From positions 1 to 64,000 of the forward strand of contig JARLIH010000414.1 of the NCBI GenBank assembly GCA_031291845.1: a stretch of DNA of 64,000 nucleotides. Direction: 5' to 3'. A model generated the notes under the pieces. It was not told the origin of the DNA. It saw nothing but the letters and a program-made list of their open reading frames with translations, and ran no database searches. This stretch comes from Isosphaeraceae bacterium. GTDB taxonomy: Bacteria > Planctomycetota > Planctomycetia > Isosphaerales > Isosphaeraceae. The stretch's first letter is position 1. Each line of letters opens with the position of its first letter. Shown here in pieces: positions 55,881 to 63,508 of this stretch. Both the position numbers and the translations under genes were made by a program.

Positions 55881-56255
55881 ACCAACACCATGCTCGGTCG
55901 AAGTCACGGACCTCCATCGCTCTTCAACGATCTGACCCACGGCGGCTGTTACCGCCTCTTTGGACCGGCGCCCTCCGGACCAGACGGCTCTGCCCGAAGG
56001 CGAGTCTCTCATGTCTTGCTTCATCCAGCACGGCACACCCCCCTTCATCCGTTCGGCCCACAGCCCCCGGACGGCGGAATGGTCGTCCATCGTCTTGGTA
56101 TACACTTCTTCACGAAATCTACACAAAGCGTATTGCGGGAATTCGCGGCAGCTTTGGTCTAAGTGTCAATCCGATAAGGAGAAAAAATCTTCCTCCCGTG
56201 TTCGAGAAGGAAAGAGCGAAAACGGAGTTCCTGTCGCCTCTTCGCCCCGGATTAT

Positions 56256-56545
56256 TCAGTTTTTGTGCCCGGCTCTAATCTCCCTTTGCCGCTTGAGCAC
56301 CGCTTGTTCGATCTGCCGATTCGTTGTCGCGCCGCAGTGTCTCGGGGTCTTGCTGCCGCGCGGCGAGCATCGCCTGATAATGCCGGATGTACCTCGTGAG
56401 CGAATCATCGGACAGCTTGATCCCGTAGGTATTCCGGAACTCGGCGCAGACCTGGGGAACCGACCAGTGCCGCGAGGCATCGACGTTCCGGGACGTCCGG
56501 TTCCCAGGAATAGAAATCCTCGATTGCAGACCAAGCGTCGGGCAT
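56256..56545 (-). pseudogene. Frameshifted remnant of a small unknown gene
   Basis: Reading leftward, an ATG at 56545 with a G-rich ribosome site opens MPDAWSAIEDFYSWEPDVPE. Protein-like sequence then continues in another frame (DASRHWSVPQVCAEFRNTYG, IKLSDDSLTRYIRHYQAMLA) and finally in a third (NRQIEQAVLKRQREIRAGHK N, stop near 56256). No single frame covers all three parts. This fits a small alpha-helical protein of about 95 residues with two frameshifts, either real decay or sequencing error. I do not recognise the family. Confidence 0.4.
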
Positions 56546-56750
56546 CCTGCCGTCCCCCCGTTCCGTCATTTGAGCAGACCGGTCAACAGATTACAGTTGA
56601 AAAAGCCTGAATCCTAGCGCTGTTGCGGTTCGTTCTTCAATAAACCGCAGGGGTGTTTTGAAGGGCATTGAATCTTGATAGAATTGCCGAAATCGTTTGT
56701 AAGATCGATCTGAAAAATCAGTGGCGGTTCGGTAAGAACTGCATACAACC

Positions 56751-58727
56751 ATGCCAGCCGCACGAACAAGACGGCCAGATGGGGATGGGAAGACGAATCT
56801 CCCACAAACTCTCATCGAGCGCCTGCAGGCGAAGAAAATCATCCCTTTCGTCGGGGCTGGGGTTTCAAGGGCCGTCAAACGGGCCACAGATGGCCAATCG
56901 CTCTTCCCGAGCTGGAAGGAGTTCCTCCTCGAAGCGGCGAAATTGTTAGGGAAGGAGCAGAGAGAAAACCATGCAAATCTCGTCACGAGTCACATTGGGC
57001 TCGGCGGCTCAGAGCGTTTTCTGCTTGCCGCCAAAGAAGCTCGCGAAGGACTTGGTCCCGTTTGGCCCAGTTTCCTGAAACGCCAGTTTGGCCATTCGAG
57101 AAGTGAGGTTGCGGACGAGAGCCTTGAACTCGCTCGCCTGGTCTGGAAGCTCGGCAGTAATCTGGTGATCACAACGAACTACGATTATGTATTGCGGTGG
57201 GCGTGCCCATGTGCTGACGATTGTGATCTCTGGAACATTGAATCAACGGCCAATCAGGCCGACTTGGTGAGGGAAGGAGCGCAACGCCCGGTGATTTGGC
57301 ACCTCCATGGGCACGTCGGCGACGTGGCGAACATCATCTTGACACCGGATGGTTACAGTTGTCTCTACTCCCAGAACGATCAATCCGAAACCCGTTACAA
57401 AGCAGCGCTCGCGACATTGCAGCATCAGCTCGTATCTCATTCATTCTTATTCGTAGGTTTCAGCCTGAATGACGCTCACGTTTCCGCACAACTTCGCCAA
57501 GTCGAACAGATCTACAATAATGCGCACGGACCACATTACGTGCTGCTATCCGAGGCGGAGACAAACCGTATGGATAAGGAGAAAAACCCAGGCATCGAAG
57601 TCATTCCGTTTGCGGAACATGGTGACCCACTGCTCGAGAAACTTCGCGTAATGATCGCGGTGGTCAGCCGGGGACGACCAGCGTCCGAGGGCAAAACCGC
57701 CGCTGACGTGGAATCGCGGACACACCGCGGTCGAAAACCGCTTCGACCCGCTCGGCAGAAAGGCTCGAGCCCGGCTGTGAAGCGGGAGCCGTTCGAACAG
57801 GAAAGGGACTCGCAAAAAAAGCGGGTGGACGCAAACGGTGGCCATGGATTTGAAGGCGCCGAGAAGGCGCGTCATGCCATCAAGGCCATACTCGACCTAC
57901 TCGCCGACCGTCGGATGCGCGATGACAAGGGAAACGAAGTTGGAATACGCGAACGAATCGCAGAGGAACTCGAACTCCCCACGTCGCCGGCCGGCGAGCT
58001 GAGCGAACGCATCGCAGCCTTCTTGACGGGGGATGGTAACTATCGAAATCTCGCGAAACTCTTGAGAGTGTTTCAGCAACTGTGGAACCAAAAAAAGTAC
58101 GAGGACGCTCGTCGCATCAACGACGTCATGAAACACGTCTTGCCGCTCTGTTTGCCCTATGACGACATGGTCAACGTTTCGCGACAGCTCATACAGGATA
58201 AAGAAGTTTTCTTGCACTCACACGTGCGACGACCGGCGGGAGCGGAGTTGTTCGTCGCTCGTCTGTTCCATCAAGAGGCGGATTTCGTCCCTCGAGGCAC
58301 AAGCGAGCCCAGGGGCACGATGCTCGCGGCCTACTTCCAAGATGTGCCGATCGGCGATCCCGATGCTGCTGAAGCGGCCATGCTCCGCGAGCTTTTTGTC
58401 GCCACGCATTTCGCCGAAGCCAAGCTGGACGAGCATGGGAATCTCGAACCAACTCTCTCGATCGATGAAATCAAGCCCAAATTGAACGGATACTTTGAAG
58501 CCGAAGCCGATGTCAAGAAAAGACCATGGTATTGCATGGTCCAGCTTCCGCGCAGTGAGAGCGACGTCCAGAACCTTGCCCGGTTCCTCCGAGGGTTAGG
58601 GCTTCCGAACCTCCTCTTCATTGGCATCGCCGCCAAATCCGATCCTGTTACGACACATATTGAAGAATATATTATTACAATTTTGAATACGATTCGTGCG
58701 AATAAAGATGAGCGTACGCCCCAATGA
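56751..58727 (+). CDS. SIR2-domain protein (predicted NADase effector)
   Basis: A 658-residue cytoplasmic protein. Residues about 20-300 form a SIR2-like domain: KKIIPFVGAGVSRAVK (NAD-binding GAGVS), NLVITTNYDYVLRW, VIWHLHGHVGD (catalytic His region) and HSFLFVGFSLNDAHVSAQLR. In bacterial defence systems such domains often cleave NAD+. Residues about 370-658 are a helical region and an alpha/beta region I do not recognise. Base composition is lower in G+C than neighbouring housekeeping genes, with A/T runs at the end, which suggests transfer. Its stop overlaps the MoxR start by ATGA. Confidence 0.85.
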   Translation: MPAARTRRPDGDGKTNLPQTLIERLQAKKIIPFVGAGVSRAVKRATDGQSLFPSWKEFLLEAAKLLGKEQRENHANLVTSHIGLGGSERFLLAAKEAREGLGPVWPSFLKRQFGHSRSEVADESLELARLVWKLGSNLVITTNYDYVLRWACPCADDCDLWNIESTANQADLVREGAQRPVIWHLHGHVGDVANIILTPDGYSCLYSQNDQSETRYKAALATLQHQLVSHSFLFVGFSLNDAHVSAQLRQVEQIYNNAHGPHYVLLSEAETNRMDKEKNPGIEVIPFAEHGDPLLEKLRVMIAVVSRGRPASEGKTAADVESRTHRGRKPLRPARQKGSSPAVKREPFEQERDSQKKRVDANGGHGFEGAEKARHAIKAILDLLADRRMRDDKGNEVGIRERIAEELELPTSPAGELSERIAAFLTGDGNYRNLAKLLRVFQQLWNQKKYEDARRINDVMKHVLPLCLPYDDMVNVSRQLIQDKEVFLHSHVRRPAGAELFVARLFHQEADFVPRGTSEPRGTMLAAYFQDVPIGDPDAAEAAMLRELFVATHFAEAKLDEHGNLEPTLSIDEIKPKLNGYFEAEADVKKRPWYCMVQLPRSESDVQNLARFLRGLGLPNLLFIGIAAKSDPVTTHIEEYIITILNTIRANKDERTPQ

Positions 58728-59794
58728 GCCAGACACCTGCCGAGCCCAAGCTCAAACCGCCGCCCGCGATCGATTGTCGGAAGTCGATCGAGCTGACCAG
58801 CGCCGAGAATCGGCCGGAGCAGTACCATAAATTTGAGCCGGAGCACGCCGCGGCGATTCGGGCCGCGCTGGGGGCGAAACGGCCATTACTGGTACGTGGG
58901 AAGCCGGGCGTTGGGAAAACGCAACTCGCGGAAGCCGCGGCGAAGGTTCTCAAACGGCCCCTGCTGCGCCGCGTCGTGGATTCGCGCACCGAGGCACGCG
59001 ACCTGCTCTGGGAGTTCGACGCCGTGATGCGCCTCGCGGAGGCCCAAATCACCGCGGCGCTCGCGACCGTGCTCGATTCTGGGACTAAAGACGAAAGCCA
59101 CCCGCTGGAGGAATGCACGTCGGCGGCGCGAGACGTGTCCAGGAGGCTCCGCAAACGTCTCGCTGTGCGACGGTTCCTCAAACCCGGCCCACTCTGGTGG
59201 GCATTTGATTGGGCGAGCGCACAGAAGCAGGCGCGGCTCAGCGGGGTTCCGGAGCCGGAGCGGGACGAGGACGCGAATCCCGCGCACGGTTGCGTGGTGC
59301 TGATCGACGAAATCGACAAGGCCGATACGGACGTGCCCAACGGGCTGCTGGAGGCCCTTGGCTCCGGCTCGTTCACCCCGTTGGGTTCGAAAACGGCCGT
59401 CAAAGTCCAGGGCGAACCGCCTCTCGTCGTGATCACCACCAACGAGGAGCGCGTGTTGCCCAACGCGTTTGTGCGGCGCTGTCTCGTACTGCGCATGAGC
59501 TTGCCCGAAGAAGATGAAGAGCTCATCAAGTTTCTCGAGGCGCGCGCCAAGATCCACTTTCCCAAGCATGCCAAGTCCGGAAAATACGAGGAACTGTTTC
59601 ACGCCGCAGCCGTAATGCTCGTCCGCGATCGAGCAGCTGCCAGGCGGCAACTGGCCGAGCCTTGGCCGGGCCAGGCGGAGTATCTCGACCTCCTTCGCGC
59701 TGTGCTTCACATCAAGCCGGATTCGGTGCAAACGCACTCGGCCGTCCTCGAATCCGTGGCGGCATTCGCCTTGAGGAAGTATGAAAAGTCCTGA
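58724..59794 (+). CDS. MoxR-type AAA+ ATPase
   Basis: A 356-residue ATPase. Walker A is GKPGVGKT (residues 59-66), Walker B is CVVLIDEIDKAD (about 190-201), sensor 1 is VVITTNEERVLPNAFVRRC. Between them lies an insert of about 90 residues (EECTSAARDVSRRLRKRLAV and nearby) that is longer than in standard MoxR proteins. MoxR ATPases act as chaperone-like switches and are core parts of several NTP-dependent conflict systems. Both ends overlap neighbours (4 bp with SIR2, 14 bp with the FGE gene), so the three proteins are probably made together. Confidence 0.92.
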   Translation: MSQTPAEPKLKPPPAIDCRKSIELTSAENRPEQYHKFEPEHAAAIRAALGAKRPLLVRGKPGVGKTQLAEAAAKVLKRPLLRRVVDSRTEARDLLWEFDAVMRLAEAQITAALATVLDSGTKDESHPLEECTSAARDVSRRLRKRLAVRRFLKPGPLWWAFDWASAQKQARLSGVPEPERDEDANPAHGCVVLIDEIDKADTDVPNGLLEALGSGSFTPLGSKTAVKVQGEPPLVVITTNEERVLPNAFVRRCLVLRMSLPEEDEELIKFLEARAKIHFPKHAKSGKYEELFHAAAVMLVRDRAAARRQLAEPWPGQAEYLDLLRAVLHIKPDSVQTHSAVLESVAAFALRKYEKS

Positions 59795-62700
59795 GCGTAA
59801 ATACGGCGCGGGAGGTCGTAAGGACGTCATCGTCAGCCGCGTCGATCTTGTGCGGGCGTTCAGCGCGGGCGGCAGCGAGCTCCAGGCAGCGCTCGCCGCC
59901 GTCGTCGGTTTCGAGCGCGAGCCGCTTGTCGCGCCCCTCCCCAGTCACGACGTGGTTCCTGACGCGACGCCAAGCGCACCGCCGGAGCCTGCGACGACTC
60001 CCGTCCACGTCGCGCTCACCTTCTGGCAGGCCCGTGTGTTCCAGGCCCGGGAGCCGCTGCGCGGCGACGAACAGGTTTCCGAAGAACCCCGCTTGCCGCC
60101 GATGGAACCAGTCGCTCTGCCGCTCGCTGCGCTCGCCTCGGGTGCGGAGATCTTGACGCGCCTGCGGCACTTCTCTTTTTTCTCGGAACCCAGCGGTCGC
60201 GTCGATCTGGATCGAACCGTGGAGAAGCTCAGCCGTGGCGAGTTCCTCCAACGTTTGCCGCGCACTCGACGCAAGCGCTGGGGACAATTCATCCAGGTCA
60301 TCGCCGATCGCAGTCGACGGCTCGCCCCGTTCTGGCTCGATCAAGACATGGTTGTGACTCGCCTCGCACATCACTATCCCGAAGCCGGGTTTCAGCTCGC
60401 GATCCTGGAAGACGGGGCATCGACTCCCCGGATCCAACTGCCGCCCGAACAGGCAGGCCGCGCCGGTATTCCTGACACGGGCACGATCGTGCTCGTCCTG
60501 GGTGATCTTGGCTGCCTGGAGCGAAGACTGGACCAGCGGGAACACGTGATGCAGCAGTGGCTGGAATGGGGGCGGCGGTTGCGGGCGAATGGCAATCCGG
60601 CGCTGGCCATTGTTCCTTGCCATCCGAAGCGCTGCGGGCCGGAGCTCGCCTGTCTTTGGACGATCGTCCCCTGGGAAGGCCATGGTCAAGCCGCGAGTGC
60701 CTGCCCGAGCGACGACGAGACGGCGCGGCTGACCGAGGGTCTCCTCACTCGGCTCGCGTTCGCCTTACGGATCGAGCCGAGGCTGGCGCGCGCCGTGCGC
60801 CGTCTCTGCTTCGAGGGTGAGGCCGACGCCGGTATCGAATCATACCTCTGGCAGCACGAGGCCGTCGCCAGCGGCCATCACGAAGCCGCAACTCTCGATC
60901 CTCAGAGTATGCACCGCTTGCTTCCCCGTTTTTTCCGCCTGAGTCCGGAAGAGCGGCGGCAGATTTACGGACTGGTACGTGAACTCCGGCGCGACTTCTA
61001 TCCCGGAGTTTGGTACTCGGAACTGCTGGCCCTCGAACGTGATGTCTCACGGGGCCTGCTCGATCCCGCCGAATTGAAGCGCGCAGCGTGGTGGTATCAA
61101 CAAGGGAAGGGCCGCCTCGTGACGAGCAACGCCGCGAACGACCCGTCGGCGAACGAGCCAACCTGGTTTCGACGAGTGCTCGCTCGCCTTCCCAAATCTG
61201 CGAATCGAGGTGTTGCCGCTCAAACGCTGCATGAAATCGAGGCGTTGGTGTACTCTGAGGGGGAAGACCGTCCTGCCTTTCTTGATCCCGCACGGCTGAT
61301 CACATCCCGTCCCGAGCGTCTCGTCGCGCTCCGGCACATCGCCGGTTGCCTCGTTGCCACGCCGTTTCTGAGCGAACCCGATCACCAAGGACGAGAATCC
61401 GGACGATCGGATGACGGACTTCCGGGTAGCTTCCTCGCCCTGATTCGAACCCGTAACGGCTTGTTGAAGCTGGATGAACCCGATGAACTTCACCAATCTG
61501 ATGATTTCTGGGAGGGCAACGTCACTCCGGAGTGGGCCACGGCGTGGGGGACAGACGACTTTGGGGCCTGGGTCGAGCTGCGCGTGGCAGCGGTCACGCA
61601 GCGCCTGCGCTGGATTCCTCCGGGAAAGTTCTGGATGGGATCACCGGAGGATGAACAGGGACGGTTCAACGATGAAGGTCCCCGCCATGAGGAAACGGTA
61701 TCAACGGGCTTCTGGATCTTCGACACTCCTTGCACGCAAGCCTTGTGGGAAGCGGTGATGGGAAAGAACCCGAGCCAATTCAAGGGTCCGGATCGTCCAG
61801 TCGAAAGTGTGAGCTGGGATGACTGTCAGGAGTTCATCGAGCGTCTAAACGCGAAGTGCGCGGGTCTTGCGTTATCGCTTCCCTCGGAAGTGCATTGGGA
61901 GTACGCCTGCCGTGCCGGGACGGATACGCCGCATTATCGCCAGGATTTGGCTCAAATCGCCTGGTACTCGGAGAATAGCGGTGATGAGACGCATCCGGTC
62001 GCTCAATTAACCCCCAACGACTGGGGCTTGTTCGATACCTTGGGCAATGTCTTGGAGTGGTGTGTGAACGCCTGGACCGATAATTACAACGCGACGACAC
62101 GCGTTGCGTCCGCCCAGCGCGTGATTCGGGGCGGCTCGTGGGTCGACGACGCGCGGGTCGTGCGCGCGGCGTGCCGCGACCTCAACGAGCCCACGCTCCG
62201 GGTCCACAATCTGGGCTTCCGCTGTGCCGAGTTCAGGGCTCCAGGACCGGCAGGTCAGGAACGAGAAGCGGAGCGAGTGCGGGAGCGAGGCGCAGGGTGC
62301 GGAGCACCCGGAGATCGCGACCAAACGAGCGAAGCGCGCTGGATCGATTTTAATGAAGGAGGAATGGATGGGGTTCCGTTCGCCACGCCGACGCCAGTCC
62401 GCGTGAGTTCGGATGTCGAGCAAGTCGTGCTTGGCACGACGCCGCGTCCTTCCTGGGCCTCCGCTGTCGGCCGGGATCGGTATGGATTGTGGGCAGAGTT
62501 CGCGGTCGAGCGGAAAGCAGCGAAGGCTCCCTCGAAACGCGCGGCTAAGAGCAAAAAGAGCGCTCCGCCGGCGGCGCCTCCGGCCCCGATCGTTCGCCAA
62601 CGTCTTCGCTGGATTCCGCCTGGACGGTTCGTAATGGGCTCGCCTGATGATGAAGAAGGGCGATTCGAGTGGGAACAGCACCCACACGAGGTCACGATCG

Positions 62701-63356
62701 GCGAAGGCTTCTGGATGTTCGATACGCCTTGCACACAAGCGCTCTGGGAAGCGCTCATGGGAAAGAACCCCAGCAACTTCCAATCGCCGGACCGGCCGGT
62801 GGAGCAGGTGAGTTGGAACGATTGCCAGACGTTCCTCGAGCAACTTCAAGGGGAAACTGGGCTTTCTCTCCAACTCCCGTCGGAGGCACAGTGGGAATAC
62901 GCGTGCCGCGCAGGAACGACGACGGCAACGTACGCAGGCCCTCTGAAAATCGAGGGCGAAAACAACGCACCGATTCTCGACGCAATCGCCTGGTATGGTG
63001 GAAACAGCGGGGTTGAGTTCGAGCTGGGCAACGGTGTGGATGCTACTCGATGGGAGGAGAAGCAATTCGCGTTTGACAAGGCCGGGACACATCCCGTCGC
63101 CAGGAAGAAGCCGAATTCGTGGGGCCTGTACGACACGCTGGGAAATGTCTGGGAGTGGTGTGCAGATGTCTGGGAAAGTGATGCTGATGGGTCGCGCGCG
63201 GGGGCCGACTCGGCGTCCGCCCGGCGCGTGTTTCGGGGCGGCTCGTGGAACAGCGTCGCGCGGGTCGTGCGCGCGGCGTACCGCGACCACGGCGAGCCCA
63301 CGGCCCGGTACCGCGCTCTGGGCTTCCGCTGTGCCGAGTTCAGGCCAGGTTTGTGA
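59781..63356 (+). CDS. Protein with two DGR-variable FGE (C-type-lectin fold) domains
   Basis: A 1191-residue protein. Residues 1-600 are unassigned, with a possible Rossmann-like strand GTIVLVLGDLGCLE. Two formylglycine-generating-enzyme-like domains follow, about 607-819 (RLRWIPPGKFWMGSPEDEQG) and 942-1188 (RLRWIPPGRFVMGSPDDEEG). Both have DTPCTQALWEA, the CRAGT motif, and end in GGSW...LGFRCAEF. The catalytic cysteine pair of true FGE is not seen, so these are probably binding modules. The last 44 residues of each domain (776-819 and 1145-1188) are the variable regions listed below. The linker after the first one is encoded by what looks like a former non-coding DGR flank. Confidence 0.9.
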   Translation: MKSPERKYGAGGRKDVIVSRVDLVRAFSAGGSELQAALAAVVGFEREPLVAPLPSHDVVPDATPSAPPEPATTPVHVALTFWQARVFQAREPLRGDEQVSEEPRLPPMEPVALPLAALASGAEILTRLRHFSFFSEPSGRVDLDRTVEKLSRGEFLQRLPRTRRKRWGQFIQVIADRSRRLAPFWLDQDMVVTRLAHHYPEAGFQLAILEDGASTPRIQLPPEQAGRAGIPDTGTIVLVLGDLGCLERRLDQREHVMQQWLEWGRRLRANGNPALAIVPCHPKRCGPELACLWTIVPWEGHGQAASACPSDDETARLTEGLLTRLAFALRIEPRLARAVRRLCFEGEADAGIESYLWQHEAVASGHHEAATLDPQSMHRLLPRFFRLSPEERRQIYGLVRELRRDFYPGVWYSELLALERDVSRGLLDPAELKRAAWWYQQGKGRLVTSNAANDPSANEPTWFRRVLARLPKSANRGVAAQTLHEIEALVYSEGEDRPAFLDPARLITSRPERLVALRHIAGCLVATPFLSEPDHQGRESGRSDDGLPGSFLALIRTRNGLLKLDEPDELHQSDDFWEGNVTPEWATAWGTDDFGAWVELRVAAVTQRLRWIPPGKFWMGSPEDEQGRFNDEGPRHEETVSTGFWIFDTPCTQALWEAVMGKNPSQFKGPDRPVESVSWDDCQEFIERLNAKCAGLALSLPSEVHWEYACRAGTDTPHYRQDLAQIAWYSENSGDETHPVAQLTPNDWGLFDTLGNVLEWCVNAWTDNYNATTRVASAQRVIRGGSWVDDARVVRAACRDLNEPTLRVHNLGFRCAEFRAPGPAGQEREAERVRERGAGCGAPGDRDQTSEARWIDFNEGGMDGVPFATPTPVRVSSDVEQVVLGTTPRPSWASAVGRDRYGLWAEFAVERKAAKAPSKRAAKSKKSAPPAAPPAPIVRQRLRWIPPGRFVMGSPDDEEGRFEWEQHPHEVTIGEGFWMFDTPCTQALWEALMGKNPSNFQSPDRPVEQVSWNDCQTFLEQLQGETGLSLQLPSEAQWEYACRAGTTTATYAGPLKIEGENNAPILDAIAWYGGNSGVEFELGNGVDATRWEEKQFAFDKAGTHPVARKKPNSWGLYDTLGNVWEWCADVWESDADGSRAGADSASARRVFRGGSWNSVARVVRAAYRDHGEPTARYRALGFRCAEFRPGL
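62106..62236 (+). other. DGR variable region 1 (VR1)
   Basis: This 131-bp segment aligns base for base with 63213-63343, with no gaps. Of 18 differing positions, all are in codon position 1 or 2, giving 12 amino acid changes; none is synonymous. Changed codons include GTC/AAC, GAC/AGC, GAC/GTC, TGC/TAC, CTC/CAC, AAC/GGC, CTC/GCC, GTC/TAC, CAC/CGC and AAT/GCT. At 15 of the 18 sites one copy has A. Adenine-targeted copying from one template with AAC codons explains this. Outside the segment the two domains diverge, including silent changes. Confidence 0.85.
62295..62309 (+). other. Hairpin after VR1
   Basis: GGGTGC-GGA-GCACCC, a 6-bp perfect stem with 3-base loop, begins 58 bp after VR1. The same sequence follows VR2. 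In known DGRs a hairpin or cruciform just downstream of the variable region promotes target recognition. Here the sequence is translated as part of the inter-domain linker. Confidence 0.65.
63213..63343 (+). other. DGR variable region 2 (VR2)
   Basis: The 131-bp partner of VR1 ends 13 bp before the stop of the FGE gene, the usual place for a DGR variable region. It shares 113 of 131 bases with VR1. The invariant 3' part (CTGGGCTTCCGCTGTGCCGA) would be the initiation-of-mutagenic-homing site. The asparagine-codon pattern matches the known FGE-type DGR targets. Confidence 0.88.
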
Positions 63357-63386
63357 GCGGAGAGAGCCAGGGGAGCGGGTCGGAGT

Positions 63387-63401
63387 GGGTGCGGAGCACC
63401 C
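63387..63401 (+). other. Hairpin after VR2
   Basis: The same GGGTGC-GGA-GCACCC stem-loop as after VR1, here 31 bp past the FGE stop and non-coding. The following bases (GGAGACCGCGACC) also match the VR1 flank (GGAGATCGCGACC), so about 80-100 bp beyond each variable region are related. Confidence 0.7.
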
Positions 63402-63508
63402 CGGAGACCGCGACCTGGCGAACGGAGCGAGACAATCGGGAAAATGGTCGATTGAGCGCGCGACGGACTTCGAAGGATCGCCAGGATTTTCCAGGGGAGA
63501 ACTCATTC

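Larger units (their letters stand above)
55243..56255. other. Long intergenic region with palindrome and tandem repeats
   Basis: About 1 kb between purA and the gene remnant. It contains the purA promoter, a near-perfect 60-bp palindrome (55583-55642) and a 9-bp tandem repeat (55854-55880). Open frames here have no domain, signal or ribosome site. The repeats suggest that this is a junction between core genes and an accessory region. Confidence 0.6.

Noticed and set aside
58724-63356. A sulfatase-activating role for the FGE protein
   Set aside because: No sulfatase gene is nearby, the catalytic cysteine pair of true FGE is not seen, and the C-terminal variability fits a ligand-binding module.
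63357-63508. Possible DGR template repeat between the FGE and HRDC genes
   Set aside because: The segment has the post-VR hairpin and flank but no copy of the 131-bp block with A-rich codons. The template must be elsewhere.
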